From positions 28,264,891-28,328,890 of the forward strand of contig NC_091127.1 of assembly GCF_040183065.1 (NCBI RefSeq): a DNA stretch of 64,000 bases, given 5' to 3'. How positions within the stretch are numbered: position 1 is the stretch's first letter; the number at the start of each line of letters is the position of its first letter. Source of the DNA: Periplaneta americana. Its lineage: Eukaryota; Arthropoda; Insecta; Blattodea; Blattidae. The position numbers were made by a program, and so were the translations under genes. This document shows positions 1 through 12,130 of this stretch, piece after piece. Under the pieces are notes generated by a model. That model searched no databases and had not been told where the DNA came from. It was given only the letters and a program-made list of their open reading frames with translations.

Positions 1-216
1 ATTTAGCGTCGATGAGACTTGTGATAATGAGATGATATTTTGGCGAAATGAGGTCGAGAATTCGCCATAGACTATCTAACATTCGACTTACGGTTGAGGA
101 AAACCTTAAAAAAAAAACCAACTAAATAATCAGTCTCAGTGGAAATCGAACCCACGCTTCAGCGCAACTTCAAATCGGCAAGTAAGCATCTCAGCCGACT
201 GAGCTACGCCGGTGGC
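1..216 (-). mobile_element. tRNA-derived SINE, family A (cut by window edge)
   Basis: Read on the minus strand, the right end begins like a tRNA: an A-box-like GTAGCTCAGTCGG, then a B-box-like GGGTTCGATTTCC. A conserved body with CTATGGCGAAT follows, and the copy leaves the window at the tail GACGCTAAAT. The same body recurs at 25899-26148 and, 5'-truncated, at 48755-48885. It is not a tRNA gene, because the anticodon and acceptor stems do not close. Confidence 0.8.
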
Positions 217-1231
217 TGTACAGTCTTTAATTATAAAGCATCTCTCACGTATTTTTCTCTCTTTCGTCACCAAGTGAACGTTTTGAAGGCAGTTCCTTCG
301 TTCAAAATAGTCTATACCTACTAAAACACTACATAGTCATCTGGATTGTCATTCACATAATTGAAAGCTGAGCTTTTGTTTTATGTCTAATTTCACTCAC
401 TCTTGAGTGTTTGGCCAATGCTAAGGGCAGGCATTAAAATTTCACACAATGGAATCAGACATTCAGTTTTATAGCCACCGATATAATGGGTGAAGTCGCT
501 CTCAGAAAGTGCTACCGTTGTCCTTAATGTGGACTGAGGAAGCACATAAAAAGAAAATGTGGATATAAATTACAACACAGGAACCGACCTTGCGTAAACG
601 ACGACTCGGAAACCTGGCCCAAAAGCCTTCCTTCTTAATACAGTGTTATGGAAGTAAAGTGGTTCGCAGAGCTTTCTAGGAATCACCGGCTGGACGTTGC
701 TATAGAGACCAATAAGAGGTCGGCAGATGTTACCATACGACTGAAAATTTATTAGGCCGGCAGAGAATGAACCAAGTCCAGGCTAATTCGGAAGAATAAT
801 GGCTTGGATTAGAGATGGCCATCGGATAAAATTTATTATCAGAAGGGTGAGAGATTTATCAACTCTTGAGTTATTTTCATCGAATATTTTGTTACCCTCT
901 AATTCGTTTCCCCCGCATGCGTTTAGTATACCTGTAGATTGAGCAATTTTCTTATTACGACATAGGCTAGCGGCTAAAACAAGCCAGCGCGAAACCGTTA
1001 AATAAATTAGCTTAGCAACCAAATGTATCCAAGCAACTTGGAAAGCGACAAAAGTGTTAAAACTAAAGTCGTCCATTAATTGAATGAAATGGACCGTAAG
1101 CCTAGGATTAAATTCTATCTATAGAGAAGTAATCCAGTGTATAAGATAAACTAATAAATTACAACTATAATGTAATGTGGAAGTCGATAGATTTTACGGC
1201 CGAAATTTAACACACTGAATCTCCACTGCCA
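217..1231. other. No recognisable feature
   Basis: AT-rich sequence with only short spurious frames. Nothing resembling a conserved protein, repeat terminus or RNA gene was seen. Confidence 0.5.
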
Positions 1232-1801
1232 GTGACGAAGCGTGCTGTACTTACAAGGATAGACAGTGGCAATTTAATCTATCTTACTATCATTAATGAA
1301 TATTTTATAGCTTATAAATTATATAGATTACGTAAAACAATTTATATCTTTGTTATACTTCGGTCATGTTTATCAGTTAATATTTTACGTCTTATTTATT
1401 TAGCTTTATTTCAATCCATTCTCCAGTATGGAATTTTAGAGTGGGGAAATGCTTGTAATTCTAATCTCACTCCACTAATACTTATTCAGAAAAGAATAAT
1501 TAAAATATGTCTTAATAAACCAATTGATTATTCATCCGAGCTTTTGTTCGCTGATTTTAATGTTTTGAAAAGTAAATAGATTTATTATATTGCCTTATTA
1601 AACTTTATACATAAAAATGGCAATAAATTCAAATTGTATCATCATAAATATGGAACTAAAAGATCCGATTTTATACGACTAGAGGAACTAAAGTGTTTCA
1701 CAAGCACAGCTCTTAGCCATGGTACCTACTTTGGTCCAAGATTATATAATAAAATAATTGAAAATACCCAAATTTGGAAAAGTTTAGTATCAGAAATTTG
1801 A
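1232..1801 (+). pseudogene. Non-LTR retrotransposon RT C-terminal remnant
   Basis: The first 115 codons carry the post-RT region of a Jockey/CR1-like ORF2. Visible motifs are a leucine-rich ILQYGILEWGNAC core and LILIQKRIIKICL. After one in-frame stop at 1577-1579 the same frame continues to 1801 with HKYGTKRSDF and TYFGPRLYNKI, the usual end of this protein class. The RT catalytic domain is missing, so this is a 5'-truncated, inactivated copy. The exact clade is uncertain. Confidence 0.65.
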
Positions 1802-2006
1802 AAAATAGCATTAGGAATTTAATTTTTAAAGAATGTATTTTGATTTAATATATGTATTTGTATCATTAAATTGTTAAAATTGAAATTATATTTTTAAAGT
1901 AAATTTATTCCTATAATTTTTTTCCTTTCCTTGACCCATTTTGTGTAAAATAATTATCTTTATTTGTGTTAAGTGTTTGTTTAGATAACTCCCTGAGCAC
2001 GAGTTT

Positions 2007-2008
<2 letters not shown>

Positions 2009-2054
<46 letters not shown>

Positions 2055-2790
2055 GCTTTATTTAACCTGGAAGAGTTAAGGCCTTAAGGCCTTCTCTTAC
2101 ACTCAACCAGGGTTAAAACTTGCTTACACAGTTGATCATAAAACTTGATCAGAATTAAGTAATTACATACTGATTACATAATGAGATCAAAAGAGGTAGT
2201 TACATAAAATTTACCTCATAAAATAAAAATAAACATAGTGAAATACATATTAATTTGTTGGAATCAGATGCGAATCACATAAAAACAGAAGCCGATAATT
2301 CAATAAAAAAAGAAAAATGTACACAGTAAAAATTAAAATAAACACATTAGTATATATATATCAGTATTAGATTACAATTAAATAGGACTTACACAATTAA
2401 ATCAGAAACCGACAATTGAATAAAATGTACACAAAAACAGATTAATAATAAAAAACAACACAGTGGAATACATATTGGAGTTAAGTGATAAATAAACACG
2501 ATTTAGATAATAAAAAAATAATAATAAATACAGTGGAACACATTTGCAACACGTTAGGTCTGGCAACTCATCATAAGATACTTTTCTAATTTACATTTAA
2601 AGGAAATTAAAGTTCGGCAGCCCTTGACTTCAGGCGGCAGAGAATTCCAGTGACGAGAAGTAGCAACAGTGAAAGACGAAGAATAAGGAGATGATGTGTG
2701 CAGTGGTATTTCTAGCGTGTTGTCATATTGTGACCGAGTATTTAAGTTATGATACCGAGAAAGACTCCTTCAGGAAATAATTAAGATTGT
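2009..2790 (-). mobile_element. CR1/L2-like non-LTR element, 3' end with (TAA)n tail
   Basis: On the minus strand a diverged protein end is readable, with the motif RHWNSLPPEVKGCRTL. It is followed by a 3' UTR ending in the hairpin-forming AAGGCCTTAAGGCCTT and a microsatellite tail at 2009-2053. The same arrangement occurs at 10586-11471, 13183-13690, 42019-43488 and 60440-61169. Confidence 0.65.
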
Positions 2791-2950
2791 ATTTTTGTAC
2801 ATGTAATTTTACCAACAATATACAACACTTTAACAATACTTAATACTTATAATGCATCATTAATAAAGTCAATACTAATACCTCCGCTACTGCACCTACC
2901 ACCACTGCCACCAGTCCTCTACTAACCTACTACTACTATTACTACTACTG

Positions 2951-3001
<51 letters not shown>
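2951..3001. repeat. (TAA)n microsatellite
   Basis: Uninterrupted trinucleotide run next to shorter TAC/ACT-rich sequence at about 2890-2950. Confidence 0.9.
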
Positions 3002-3003
<2 letters not shown>

Positions 3004-3007
3004 GTAC

Positions 3008-3286
3008 TTACTACGGCTTTTAGAGAACCCGGAGGTTCATTGCCGCCCTCACACAAGCCCGCCATCGGTCCCTATCCTGAGCAAGATTAATCCAGTCCAT
3101 AGCATCATATCCCACCTCCCTCCAATCCATTTTAATATTATCCTCCCACCTACAACTCGGGCTCCCCAAAGTTTTTTTACCCTGTGGCCTTACAAGTAAC
3201 ACTCTATATGCATTTCTGGATTCGCCCATACGTGCTACATGCCCTGTCCATCTCAAACGTCTAGATTTAATGTTCCTAATTATGTC
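3008..3286 (-). pseudogene. RTE-like RT C-terminal tail, inverted copy 1
   Basis: Minus-strand reading gives the RT tail with WTGHVARMG, then WEDNIKMDWREVGYD and DRWRACVRAAMNLRVL, followed by AAAAGCC and a degenerate GTAAGTA tail. It is only the last ~95 residues of an ORF2 protein, so no enzyme can be made. It lies head-to-head with copy 2 at 3287-3520. A third copy is at 58190-58440. Confidence 0.75.
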
Positions 3287-3520
3287 AGATGAAGGATGGT
3301 GAATCCAGAAATGCATTATAGAGTGTTAGTTGGGAGGCCGGAGGGAAAAAGACCTTTGGGGAGGCCGAGACGTAAATGGGAAGATAATATTAAAATGGAT
3401 TTGAGGGAGGTGGGATATGATGATAGAGACTGGATTAATCTTCAACAGGATCAGGACCGATGGCGGGCTTATGTGAGGGCGGCAATGAACCTACGGGTTC
3501 CTTAAAAGCCAGTAAGTAAG
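3287..3520 (+). pseudogene. RTE-like RT C-terminal tail, inverted copy 2
   Basis: Plus-strand copy of the same tail: RVLVGRPEGKRPLGRPRRKW, then WEDNIKMDLREVGYD and DRWRAYVRAAMNLRVP. It ends with a stop and the AAAAGCCAGTAAGTAAG tail. The 5' ends of the two copies face each other, so the pair can fold into a long hairpin. It is a fragment of an ORF2, not a host gene. Confidence 0.75.
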
Positions 3521-4339
3521 AAAGTTTACTTTATATTTCCTTGAAATTGGTAGTATCCTCTCCTAGCGGAAATTTTGAGGAATAGAGTATTATGTAGCTT
3601 AAAAATAACACTGGATTACCTAGTAATTAGAATATATTACAATGTTTCATATGCATTACATTACTCGATTGCTGTTTATTCATTTATGTAATTAAATATC
3701 AATTTAGACTAATTATTAGGCCTATCAGTTTCTGATCTTGTTGTGATGTAATTGATATTCAATTTCGCTATACAAAACGATAATACAATGATGCTGGAAT
3801 GAGAATGGCAGCTGGGGTCTTGCAGAGAACTATTGTAAAGCCATGTTTTCCACTATAACTTAATAGTATGTTGTTTCTGTCGGTTTGGTGAGACTTGCTT
3901 ATCTGACTGAGCTAAGGCTGAGCCGTTCTCTAGTGTAACGCATTATGTCATCGTTCGGCAGGTGAAGGGCGTAGGAAATTACACCAGCACGTGTGTTAGA
4001 ATTAGTGTCGCCTTGTACATTGAAATTAGAAAATAATTTACTGCCTGTTTCAGAACACAGGAAGTCCACTTAACTCTGTCCTCTGTTATTTGCAGGCCTA
4101 AATAATACGAATATATTATGAGATCAAATTAGAAACATTGTTGGTAATGGGAATGGCATTGACGTCAGAGAATTGAATTATTTACTGTATTTAAAATAAT
4201 TTGAGATCATATTGGCTGCTTTGGTAACTCGGCAGAGAGCTGGCTTATGACTACATGGGATCTGAGTTTAAACCTCAGCGATGGCGGAGTTTGCAGTGGA
4301 CAGATCCAAGAATTTGAGGGGTTTTCTCCGAGTTCTGAA
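3521..4339. other. No recognisable feature
   Basis: AT-rich unique-looking sequence. No coding, repeat or RNA signal was recognised. Confidence 0.5.
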
Positions 4340-4954
4340 ATTTTTCCCTCCTCATTCCAGTAGCACTACACAATTCCTTGGAAAGTTTTCTTACACTGGA
4401 AAGTTTTCTTTTCTCAATCGTACCATCAGGGACTGGAATGCTTTACCTGCAGTCTTACTGAAGGGTTTACCAGTAACCAAAAATGTATTTAAAAATAGGC
4501 TTAAAGACTTTACTAATAGACGGTAATATAGACGTATTATGCACACTATTTAAAGGATGTAATTGATATTTTGTTATTTGAAGTGTTGTATCAGTGAAAA
4601 AGTGTGTTGTGTCAATGAAGTGGGAAGTGTGTTGTGTCAGTGAAATGTGTTGTGTAAGTGAAGTGTGTTTCTGTTAGTGAAGTTACATAATTTATAGTGG
4701 CAGTGCAAAGTATTTGAACATTGAAATGTTTTTGAAGTGTTAGTAAAATCAGGATAGAATCAGTGAAATGTTTCGTAGTTCCAATGCACTGAGTGAGTTG
4801 ACAGCGAAAAGAATATAATGCTGAAAGATACTTGTGCATGTATGACCATATCATACTCGTGGGTTTTAGTCCGAACTTAGGGTTAAGATACAAACTAGAT
4901 TTACTTTAAATGTTATTTTAAGTGATCGTGCTTCATTTAATTTAGGATGCTTCC

Positions 4955-4999
<45 letters not shown>

Positions 5000-5172
5000 T
5001 ACTACTACTACTACTACTACTACCACTGTTATTATTACTACTATTATTATTATTATTAATTTATTATAATTGTATTTTTTATTAGTGTATTTATTATTGT
5101 CATTATTGAGTATAATTAGTTACCATTGCCACCGGATATATACTCATTTACAGTGTGAATAAATACACACAC
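4340..5172 (+). mobile_element. Non-LTR element 3' end, family D
   Basis: The frame ending at 4526 carries FLNRTIRDWNALPA and FKNRLKDFTNRR, a typical RT protein C-terminus. A long 3' UTR rich in GTGTTGTGTCAGTGAA units follows, then an (ATT)n/(ACT)n tract at about 4957-5064. The end contains CACCGGATATATAC and GAATAAATAC. An inverted second copy lies at 44165-44800. It is 5'-truncated. Confidence 0.65.
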
Positions 5173-6095
5173 ATACACATTATCATCTCGTCTAGAAAAA
5201 TAGGATACCAACTGTATTTGTGCGGTGCCGTATCGGTCATCTGTAATGATGGGTGTTACGGCTTCTGCAGACAATTTCAGAAAACAGTGATTGTGGATTC
5301 TAAACTACTAAAAAATCTGTAAAAGAGGTACCGGAACCCACAAGTTTTTCCCTTTTCCTGACGGGAACCTGACGGTTCATCTTAGATGTAATATGAGGTA
5401 TGACAGACCACAGTAGACGGTGAGGCCGGCTTAACCGAGTATCACAACCGGCAAGCAACTCATTTCATAACGAGTGCACAGAAATCGTTCTTGGGCTGAA
5501 ATGCTTTGAGATGCTTTACTGTCCGCCCGAAAAGTACCTCTGTATCGCTAGGCTACTTATAAGGGACTAGTTGTGCAACCTCCACATTTCCATATGCATG
5601 AGAGATGACCGGTAAATTTTGTCTAGAATCTAGAGCCTTTTCATTTGCTCTACTTATCTTCCGAAGGCAGCAATACTAAGCAGTTTTATAGACCTTAAAA
5701 ATCCCTCACCTTCAGCTGGTTCAAACCCATGATTCTCGGATGCAGTGCTGATATGGTAACTAATACACCATCGAGAAGAAACCAACTCTATTGGATTCCT
5801 ACGGTGAAAGTTGGATAGCGGAAATTTCCAGAACACTGGAATATTCAAATTTGTTATGTTGATGACAGTGGTGAAGCTAAGGTAATATATACATGGTACA
5901 CTGAAAAATCTTCTTATCTTATAGACTATCTTGTTATACAACAGATCTTTCTCGGCTTTTCTATCAACATTTTTTTTTTTTGTGACAGACCCCACAAGGT
6001 GATCATGACCACTCATTTTCACCCACAAACAGAATACAGGTATAACAATGTAGCTAACTTATTTGTCTGAGAGCACCCTGTTAGCCAAGGATATT
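5173..6095. other. No recognisable feature
   Basis: A 124-codon open frame on the minus strand (5654-6028) shows no motif or domain and is treated as chance. Confidence 0.45.
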
Positions 6096-6578
6096 TGAAG
6101 GGTTCAGAGCCATAGTGGACCAAGCGCCATTTAGTAGAAACGGAGAAAGCAAGGGTTAAAGTTAAGTGAATACCATAGTTTAATGAAGATTGACATATTT
6201 AGTTTTAATGTGTATACTTTATATTACTTGCTATAGATAAATAAGGTTTAAAGTCTTAATGGTTATCACGATTGGTTTAAACATGCACTAAAACCAGACG
6301 TAAGTGCAAGTTTGAACCAATAAATTTTTTAGATTTGCGATAAAATAATGAGTCTAGGAAATTGTATTTTTAGTATGTAGAACTACATTTGTTTATAGAT
6401 CTTTTGTTATATTATTAAGCTTTGTACTTGTGAACTATATCAATAAATCAAATCAAATCAATATTACTTGCTATATATTTCCATTGAATTATGATAATAA
6501 GTTCATTTTAACCCTTGTTTTCTACGGTTTTAGTAAATGGCGCTTGGCCCACTGTGGTTCTGAACCCTTAATTTCTTA
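6096..6578. mobile_element. Long-TIR MITE (GAAGGGTTCAGA family), split copy
   Basis: Left arm GAAGGGTTCAGAGCCATAG and right arm CTGTGGTTCTGAACCCTT are inverted and enclose the body seen complete at 45674-45910. The middle is interrupted by a 225-bp insertion at 6236-6460. Related copies lie at 45991-46190, 53314-54096 and inside both Helitrons. Confidence 0.7.
6236..6460 (+). mobile_element. Short retroposed insertion with 15-bp TSD
   Basis: The insertion is flanked by perfect copies of ATATTACTTGCTATA (6221-6235 and 6461-6475) and ends in ATAAATCAAATCAAATCA, a simple-repeat 3' tail. This is the signature of target-primed retroposition of a 5'-truncated non-LTR element or SINE. The parent family was not identified. 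Confidence 0.7.
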
Positions 6579-8006
6579 TAACATGAAAATTGAAAAATTA
6601 TATTTTGTTTTTCTCCACCCACTATTTTATATGTAATTCTGGTGTCGATCTCCAATTTTTATAAGCACATTTTGTTTCAAACGTCAAACTTGAAAACGGT
6701 TTCTCTCTTAATTCTACAAATAATTACCTCAATGTTCTCTCAGTATGAGCCATTTTACACAAAATTAATATGTAACACACACAAGCATGCACTTTTGATT
6801 AAAATAACACTCAACAACGCAGTGCATTCAGAGAACTCCAATACAGCGTGACGTATTATTGTGACGGAAGGCTAGCCTCGTTTCGTACGGAGATGTAGCG
6901 AATCGATATCCCCTCTCCGGTTCCATCTCAATTTTGCGATTTAAGGTCGTAGCTATGCCTTTAGAGGCTTTTGCCACAAGTCTCGTACTGAACTCAGCAT
7001 CCTGGAATGACTGCCAACAGTGAACTTAATTTATGGAAGAATCGGAGTTAGATCAAGTATTACGATATATCTTATTACTAACTTGTAGGCCTAATGTTAC
7101 TAGATATAATAACTCAATTATTTTGGTGAGGTTAAGCCTTAAAAGTCTCTTATGAGCTTCACCACTGATTGATGATTAATTCTTGAGGACGGAGGAGTTG
7201 AAGACTATGTGTTTTTTTAACTGAATGGACTGTTTAGAGATGATAAAATAGCGATAAAGAGATAATGGAGAATAATGGAAGTATAGCCTAATGTTAGGGG
7301 CATCTGAAATACTCGTAGAAAACATTTCTCAAAATCACTCCGTCTTTCCAAATTCAGGTTTGCTCAATATCGACGTTTTGTTGAGAAACCGCCAGTTAAT
7401 TGAGTTATGGCTGGACCCACGTTATTAATGTCTTATGTATGTTATATCGATTGACTCGAATAGACTGACAAAGAAAACGTGTCTTTGTAAGATAAGGTTA
7501 CTTATGGAAGTGTAATGACGTAACCGCAAGTAATTAAGCAGGAATTAAAGTTTGGTCAATAGTCATTAACGTTGTCTGAAACATGGCATAAATGATCGAA
7601 TTTGTAGGTTTGATCTTCGATCTTATCACCTCGACCTTAGCAGAGTTTAGATGTCATTAGACATTAGAATACGGTGTGTATCTTATAGCGAATTGCGACA
7701 ATATTGCTGTATTACGAGCGACAACAGATCGACAAAGATAAGTTTAGTGTTGTACACAATAGATTGTAATGAATGACAAACTTGCTGCGTAGAAAACTTG
7801 AGAGTTTTCTGCTGTGTCTGAGAGTCAATACGAGCGAGCGAGAATTTCTTATGTAGTGATCGTGATTGCAATGGATGTTTCTCTGTTTACTATACACTAG
7901 CATGATTTTATATTTGTGGTCACTATCTCTGACCAAGTGAAAAGGTTTGCAGACAGGTGTCCAGTTATCACGGTTCTCAGTTATCCTAAAGTGTATAATT
8001 CGTTAC
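6579..8006. other. No recognisable feature
   Basis: Short frames only. No domain, tRNA or repeat terminus was recognised. Confidence 0.45.
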
Positions 8007-8236
8007 AAAAAGTGGAAAACTAGAAGTATACCTAGGTATACGACAAAAAGCATAGACAAAGGCAAGTTTTGATCCAGGACGCCCGAAACGACGTAACACT
8101 CCATGTAGAGTGTTTTAAAACAAAAGTGGAAAACTAGAAGTATACCTAGGTATACGACAAAAAAGCATAGACAAAGACAAGTTTGGATCCAGGACGCCCG
8201 AAACGACGTAACACTCCATGTAGAGTGTTTTAAAAC
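8007..8236. repeat. Two-copy 114-bp tandem duplication with palindrome
   Basis: The unit starting AGTGGAAAACTAGAAGTATA repeats with a 114-bp offset (palindromes at 8026-8041 and 8140-8155) and only a few differences. Each unit holds the perfect palindrome GTATACCTAGGTATAC and an ACACTC/GAGTGT hairpin near its end. Confidence 0.85.
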
Positions 8237-8295
8237 AAACCTACTTATTTACGTTTTGCTTTCAATGTGATAACAATTAGTGTTAATGATGAGTA

Positions 8296-9159
8296 GGGTC
8301 CGTATTCCAGCTAACTATAAACTGGAATGAAGTTGCCTCATTCGAAGTATATGTGACGTCACAGCGCAGGTACAGGTACGTTCGTATACAAAATAGTTAC
8401 GTATCCTCTGCCCTCTTCCTCTAGGATGTCAAAATCTGGACGCAGTCATAGTGAGTAGTCTTATCGATTACTGCTCTTACTAGTCGTATTATTTTAATAA
8501 CCTCATCTTTGTGGCTGATTGAAGGTTCATTGCAGATCTAAAATCACTTAGGTATGACGGTCAAGCGTGTAATATTGCAGTGCATAATTGAGGATATTTG
8601 AACTAATATTTTCACTCTCAATATAGAGAACATTACATATAAATTGTGTAACATAAACCTAAAAGTGACAAAAACAGTGCACTGAAAGACACTGCAATAA
8701 CATTCCAATTAATAAATTAAATAATCTACTTTTTTAGGGAATTTATAGAAAGATACGTATAAAATTAGTGGGTGAAGAACAACATGCAATATCCTAATGA
8801 AGCACGAAAAAATATCAGACAATATCTTGTACTACATCATGCACCAATAACGTCATGTGCTATTGAAAGAATCCCTTGGAATATAAAATCATTTTAAGTT
8901 ACATCCGCATATATTCAAGTTCCGTAACTTACGAATGCACGTTATTATTCACTGCAAAGATCACGACGAAAATTAACATTACGGCTCAAGCATGTGTTCA
9001 CTAGTACAGCTTCAGAATGTCGGGAGTTGGCTGTACCCCACGAACACGCAGCGACGACCTGTTTGTTTATATCCTTATCCGTTGCATTACCTGTGTTCGG
9101 CATACTATATACTCAATGTGTCTTTAACTTCAGTCTTTAGGTAGCTGGAATACGAAGCC
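8296..9159. mobile_element. Mutator-type MITE with 11-bp TSD
   Basis: The ends GGGTCCGTATTCCAGCT and AGCTGGAATACGAAGCC are inverted with two mismatches. The flanks repeat TAATGATGAGT at 8284-8294 and 9160-9170, with one extra A at 8295. A TSD of 9-11 bp fits Mutator-like elements. No transposase frame lies inside, so it is non-autonomous. Confidence 0.6.
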
Positions 9160-9170
9160 TAATGATGAGT

Positions 9171-10241
9171 GTTCACATGGTCGCAAGACCAGAAGTCCAG
9201 CTACCGGTACACGTGAATGCATAGGCCTAGAATCGCTTCAATATCCTCAGAAGAGGGTGGAAGGAATGGGTCAAAGACTGCAACCCTTAAAGTAGATGTA
9301 TATTATAAATTATAACAGAAAAACTGAAGCAATATTACTTTATTTATTTTTATTTCAACATACTCAGATTCATATTGAAAATGGGGAAATATGTTATATT
9401 CCTTGTTTTCATACTTTTATGTATGTTTTGTAAATTTATACTCCGTGTCTATTTTTTTTACTTTGAAAGGAGCAGATATGAATTAGAGATATCAAAACAT
9501 ACAATGAATCTTTTTCCAAAGTTGTTTAAAGGTATTTTGTTAGATAAGAAAAGAGTGAATTGGTCTGGAATCTTTACTTTATAATTTACGACTTGGAAAT
9601 AATTGCATTCAGTATAAAAAAAGACGAAAGAAGTTTTCACACATTAAACGCACTGCCAGCTTCCATACTCTGATATAATGTAGCGTATAAATATCTCATT
9701 GTCATATCGTTTCATAGCTAGAGGTCATGGAAAAAAAAATGTTCAACGTTTCTTAACTCTTAAAAAAAATTACAATGTAAAGCAAACATTAATTGCTGTG
9801 TACGATGAAAGACTGTGAAGCCTTGGATTGTCTGTCCAGTTCTCAACTGTCCTTCTATCTATAACATGCTAACAAGTGTGTACAATTAAAAATGCATTAG
9901 GTAGGACTGGTTTGGCTTCACTTAACGGGCTATGATACCCAGTACGAAGTTCTAAAGTCTTAAAGGTTTTGTATGTAGAAAGAGGACTCAACAACTTTTG
10001 TACAGCGCGATTGAATGTTCATCTACTTCGATGATGAACTGAATTTATATTTAATTGCGTAAGTGAATAAAGAAGGATTTATTATAATGCAAATAAATGC
10101 CATATTTTAACCGTTGCAAATTAACGAACAGTATTTTAAGTAATTAACTAAATTGAGAGTATACTTGGTTTAATTCTTTGCAAGGAACTTGTAGTTGCTT
10201 TTGAAATTAACGCTGTTGCATAAAAGATTATGTTCCTCAAA
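9171..10241. other. No recognisable feature
   Basis: The 69-codon hydrophobic frame at 9375-9584 has no supporting context and was not accepted as a gene. Confidence 0.45.
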
Positions 10242-10541
10242 ACATTTATTTATTTATTTAGTTATTTATTTATTTACTTATTTACTTATTTATTTATTTA
10301 CTTATTTATTTATTTACTTATTTATTTACTTATTTACTTATTTATTTATTTATTTACTTATTTATTTATTTACTTATTTATGCACTTATTTATTTATTTA
10401 CTTATTTATTTATTTAGTTATTTAAATATTTATTTATTTATTTACTTATTTATTTATTTACTTATTTACTTATTTAGTTATTTAGTTATTTACGTATTTA
10501 TTTTTTTACTTATTTATTTATTTACTTATTTATTTATTTAC

Positions 10542-10592
<51 letters not shown>

Positions 10593-10593
10593 T
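10242..10593. repeat. (TTTA)n tetranucleotide tract, ~350 bp
   Basis: Nearly pure TTTA with scattered TTAC and TTAG variants. It adjoins the 3' end of the minus-strand retroelement at 10594-11471 and is probably its expanded tail. Confidence 0.9.
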
Positions 10594-11471
10594 TCTGGTG
10601 TAGTTAAGGTTATCAGGCCTTCTCTTCCACGCCACCAGAAATACAAATACAATAATAAAAATAAAAAGGAAGAAAATACACTATAAACAAAGTAAAGCCA
10701 CACAAAAATATACACAGGTTGCAGTCACACAAACTTTAAATGAGTGATTAAGTATCATAATTAATTGTATCCTAACTAATTAACTAACATAAATAAGAAA
10801 CTTGCAATTTTAATCTAGAGTAAAAAAAAACACAAATCAACGCTTCTAGCAATACCTAAAAAGCATTAAATAAGACAAAATTTTCCAATTTAATTTTGAA
10901 TTGTGATAAAGTCCGGCAGTCCCTGACGTCATTAGGTAACGAACTCCAGAGGCGAGGTATTTCTACAGTATAGGAAGATGAGTATAAAGACGTTCTATGA
11001 TGAGGGATAGAAAGAAATGCTTGATGCCGGTTTCGAAGAATTGTAAGAAATTGAAAGCGCGATAACAGATAATTCGGAGTAGAAGTATGCGTGATTCTAA
11101 ATAGAAGAGACAGTAAATGTATTGTTCTCCGTTCCTTCAGACGCACCCATGAAAGTAATTGGAGGGAAGGTGTTATATGGTCAAATTTACGAGTATTGCA
11201 GATGAATCGTATGCACACATTATGAACACGTAGTCTCTCAGCTAAGAGTGAACTTACATTAGTTAGCAAGGAATCGCAATAATCAAAATGGGGCATTACA
11301 AGCGTCTGAATAAGATTCTTTTTTTAGACTAAGTGGTAGAAATTCCTTCATATGAAAAAAGGAGTGAAGTTGAGAAAATATTTTTTTGCAAGTGTGTGTT
11401 ACCTGAGTGTTCCAATTGGTATGTAAGATAGTAATATTTCGGCTTTTAAAGAGACTTTTGCATAAGCGCAT
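10594..11471 (-). pseudogene. CR1/L2-like non-LTR RT C-terminal remnant
   Basis: The minus frame 11296-10856 reads MPHFDYCDSLL, then YDHITPS-like FDHITPSLQLLSW and TSTPNYLLSRF, ending with WSSLPNDVRDCRTL. This is the post-RT region of a CR1/L2-like ORF2. Upstream, 11471-11283 continues the same protein in another frame (NWNTQVTHTCKKI), so a frameshift lies near 11290. The 3' UTR has a diverged AAGG/CCTT hairpin and runs into the TTTA tract. It is a dead copy of the family at 42019-43488. Confidence 0.75.
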
Positions 11472-11784
11472 TGAGAATGATATACAAGTCTAGTAATTTG
11501 AAACTGCAGATACAGAAAAAGTTGTAGCATTAATTTGATGTAAATTGTATAAATTTACAATATAATGAACCATTTAGGAATATTTTAAAGTTGAGACATA
11601 ACTTAGGTGTGTAATTCTTATTTATTCACTATTTGCTCATTATGCAATCTTAGTTCTCCGAATATCAAACTGAAGTCTCTATCACTTAATCTACATCAGA
11701 CATTACTGTAATAGCGTTGTCATATTCTGCAACATTGAAGAATTTTGCAATTCATTTTTAATTTTCAGAGAAGTCTATATTGTA

Positions 11785-12091
11785 TCTTAAAAGTATTTAT
11801 TTCAGTCACTGACTTCACAGCATATGTTTAAGGTGCTACACCTTTACATTACATATTTAAAAGACGTATGAACGTTTTCGTTAGTCTACGCCAACATCAT
11901 CAGATACGAAGTACATTTCAGCAATATCAGTGCTCTCTACATAATATCTACAAATACAAAACATATTTAGTGGCATGCAAAATGAGACATATTAAAAACA
12001 AACATTGCTGTGATACACATTGACATTCTATATGACTGCCTTGATTGTCACTTACTTAAAATACACGTATAGATTACAAAAAATATTGATT

Positions 12092-12130
<39 letters not shown>

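Noticed and set aside
5654-6028. 124-codon minus-strand frame
   Set aside because: No domain, no conserved pattern, and an A/T-rich run inside; treated as chance.
9375-9584. Possible small membrane or secreted protein (hydrophobic N-terminus)
   Set aside because: AT-rich sequence easily gives hydrophobic frames; no splice, 3'-end or homology support.
10195-10607. Long frames of repeating LFIYLFIYLFTY
   Set aside because: Translation of the (TTTA)n tract; all frames of a 4-base repeat lacking stops stay open.
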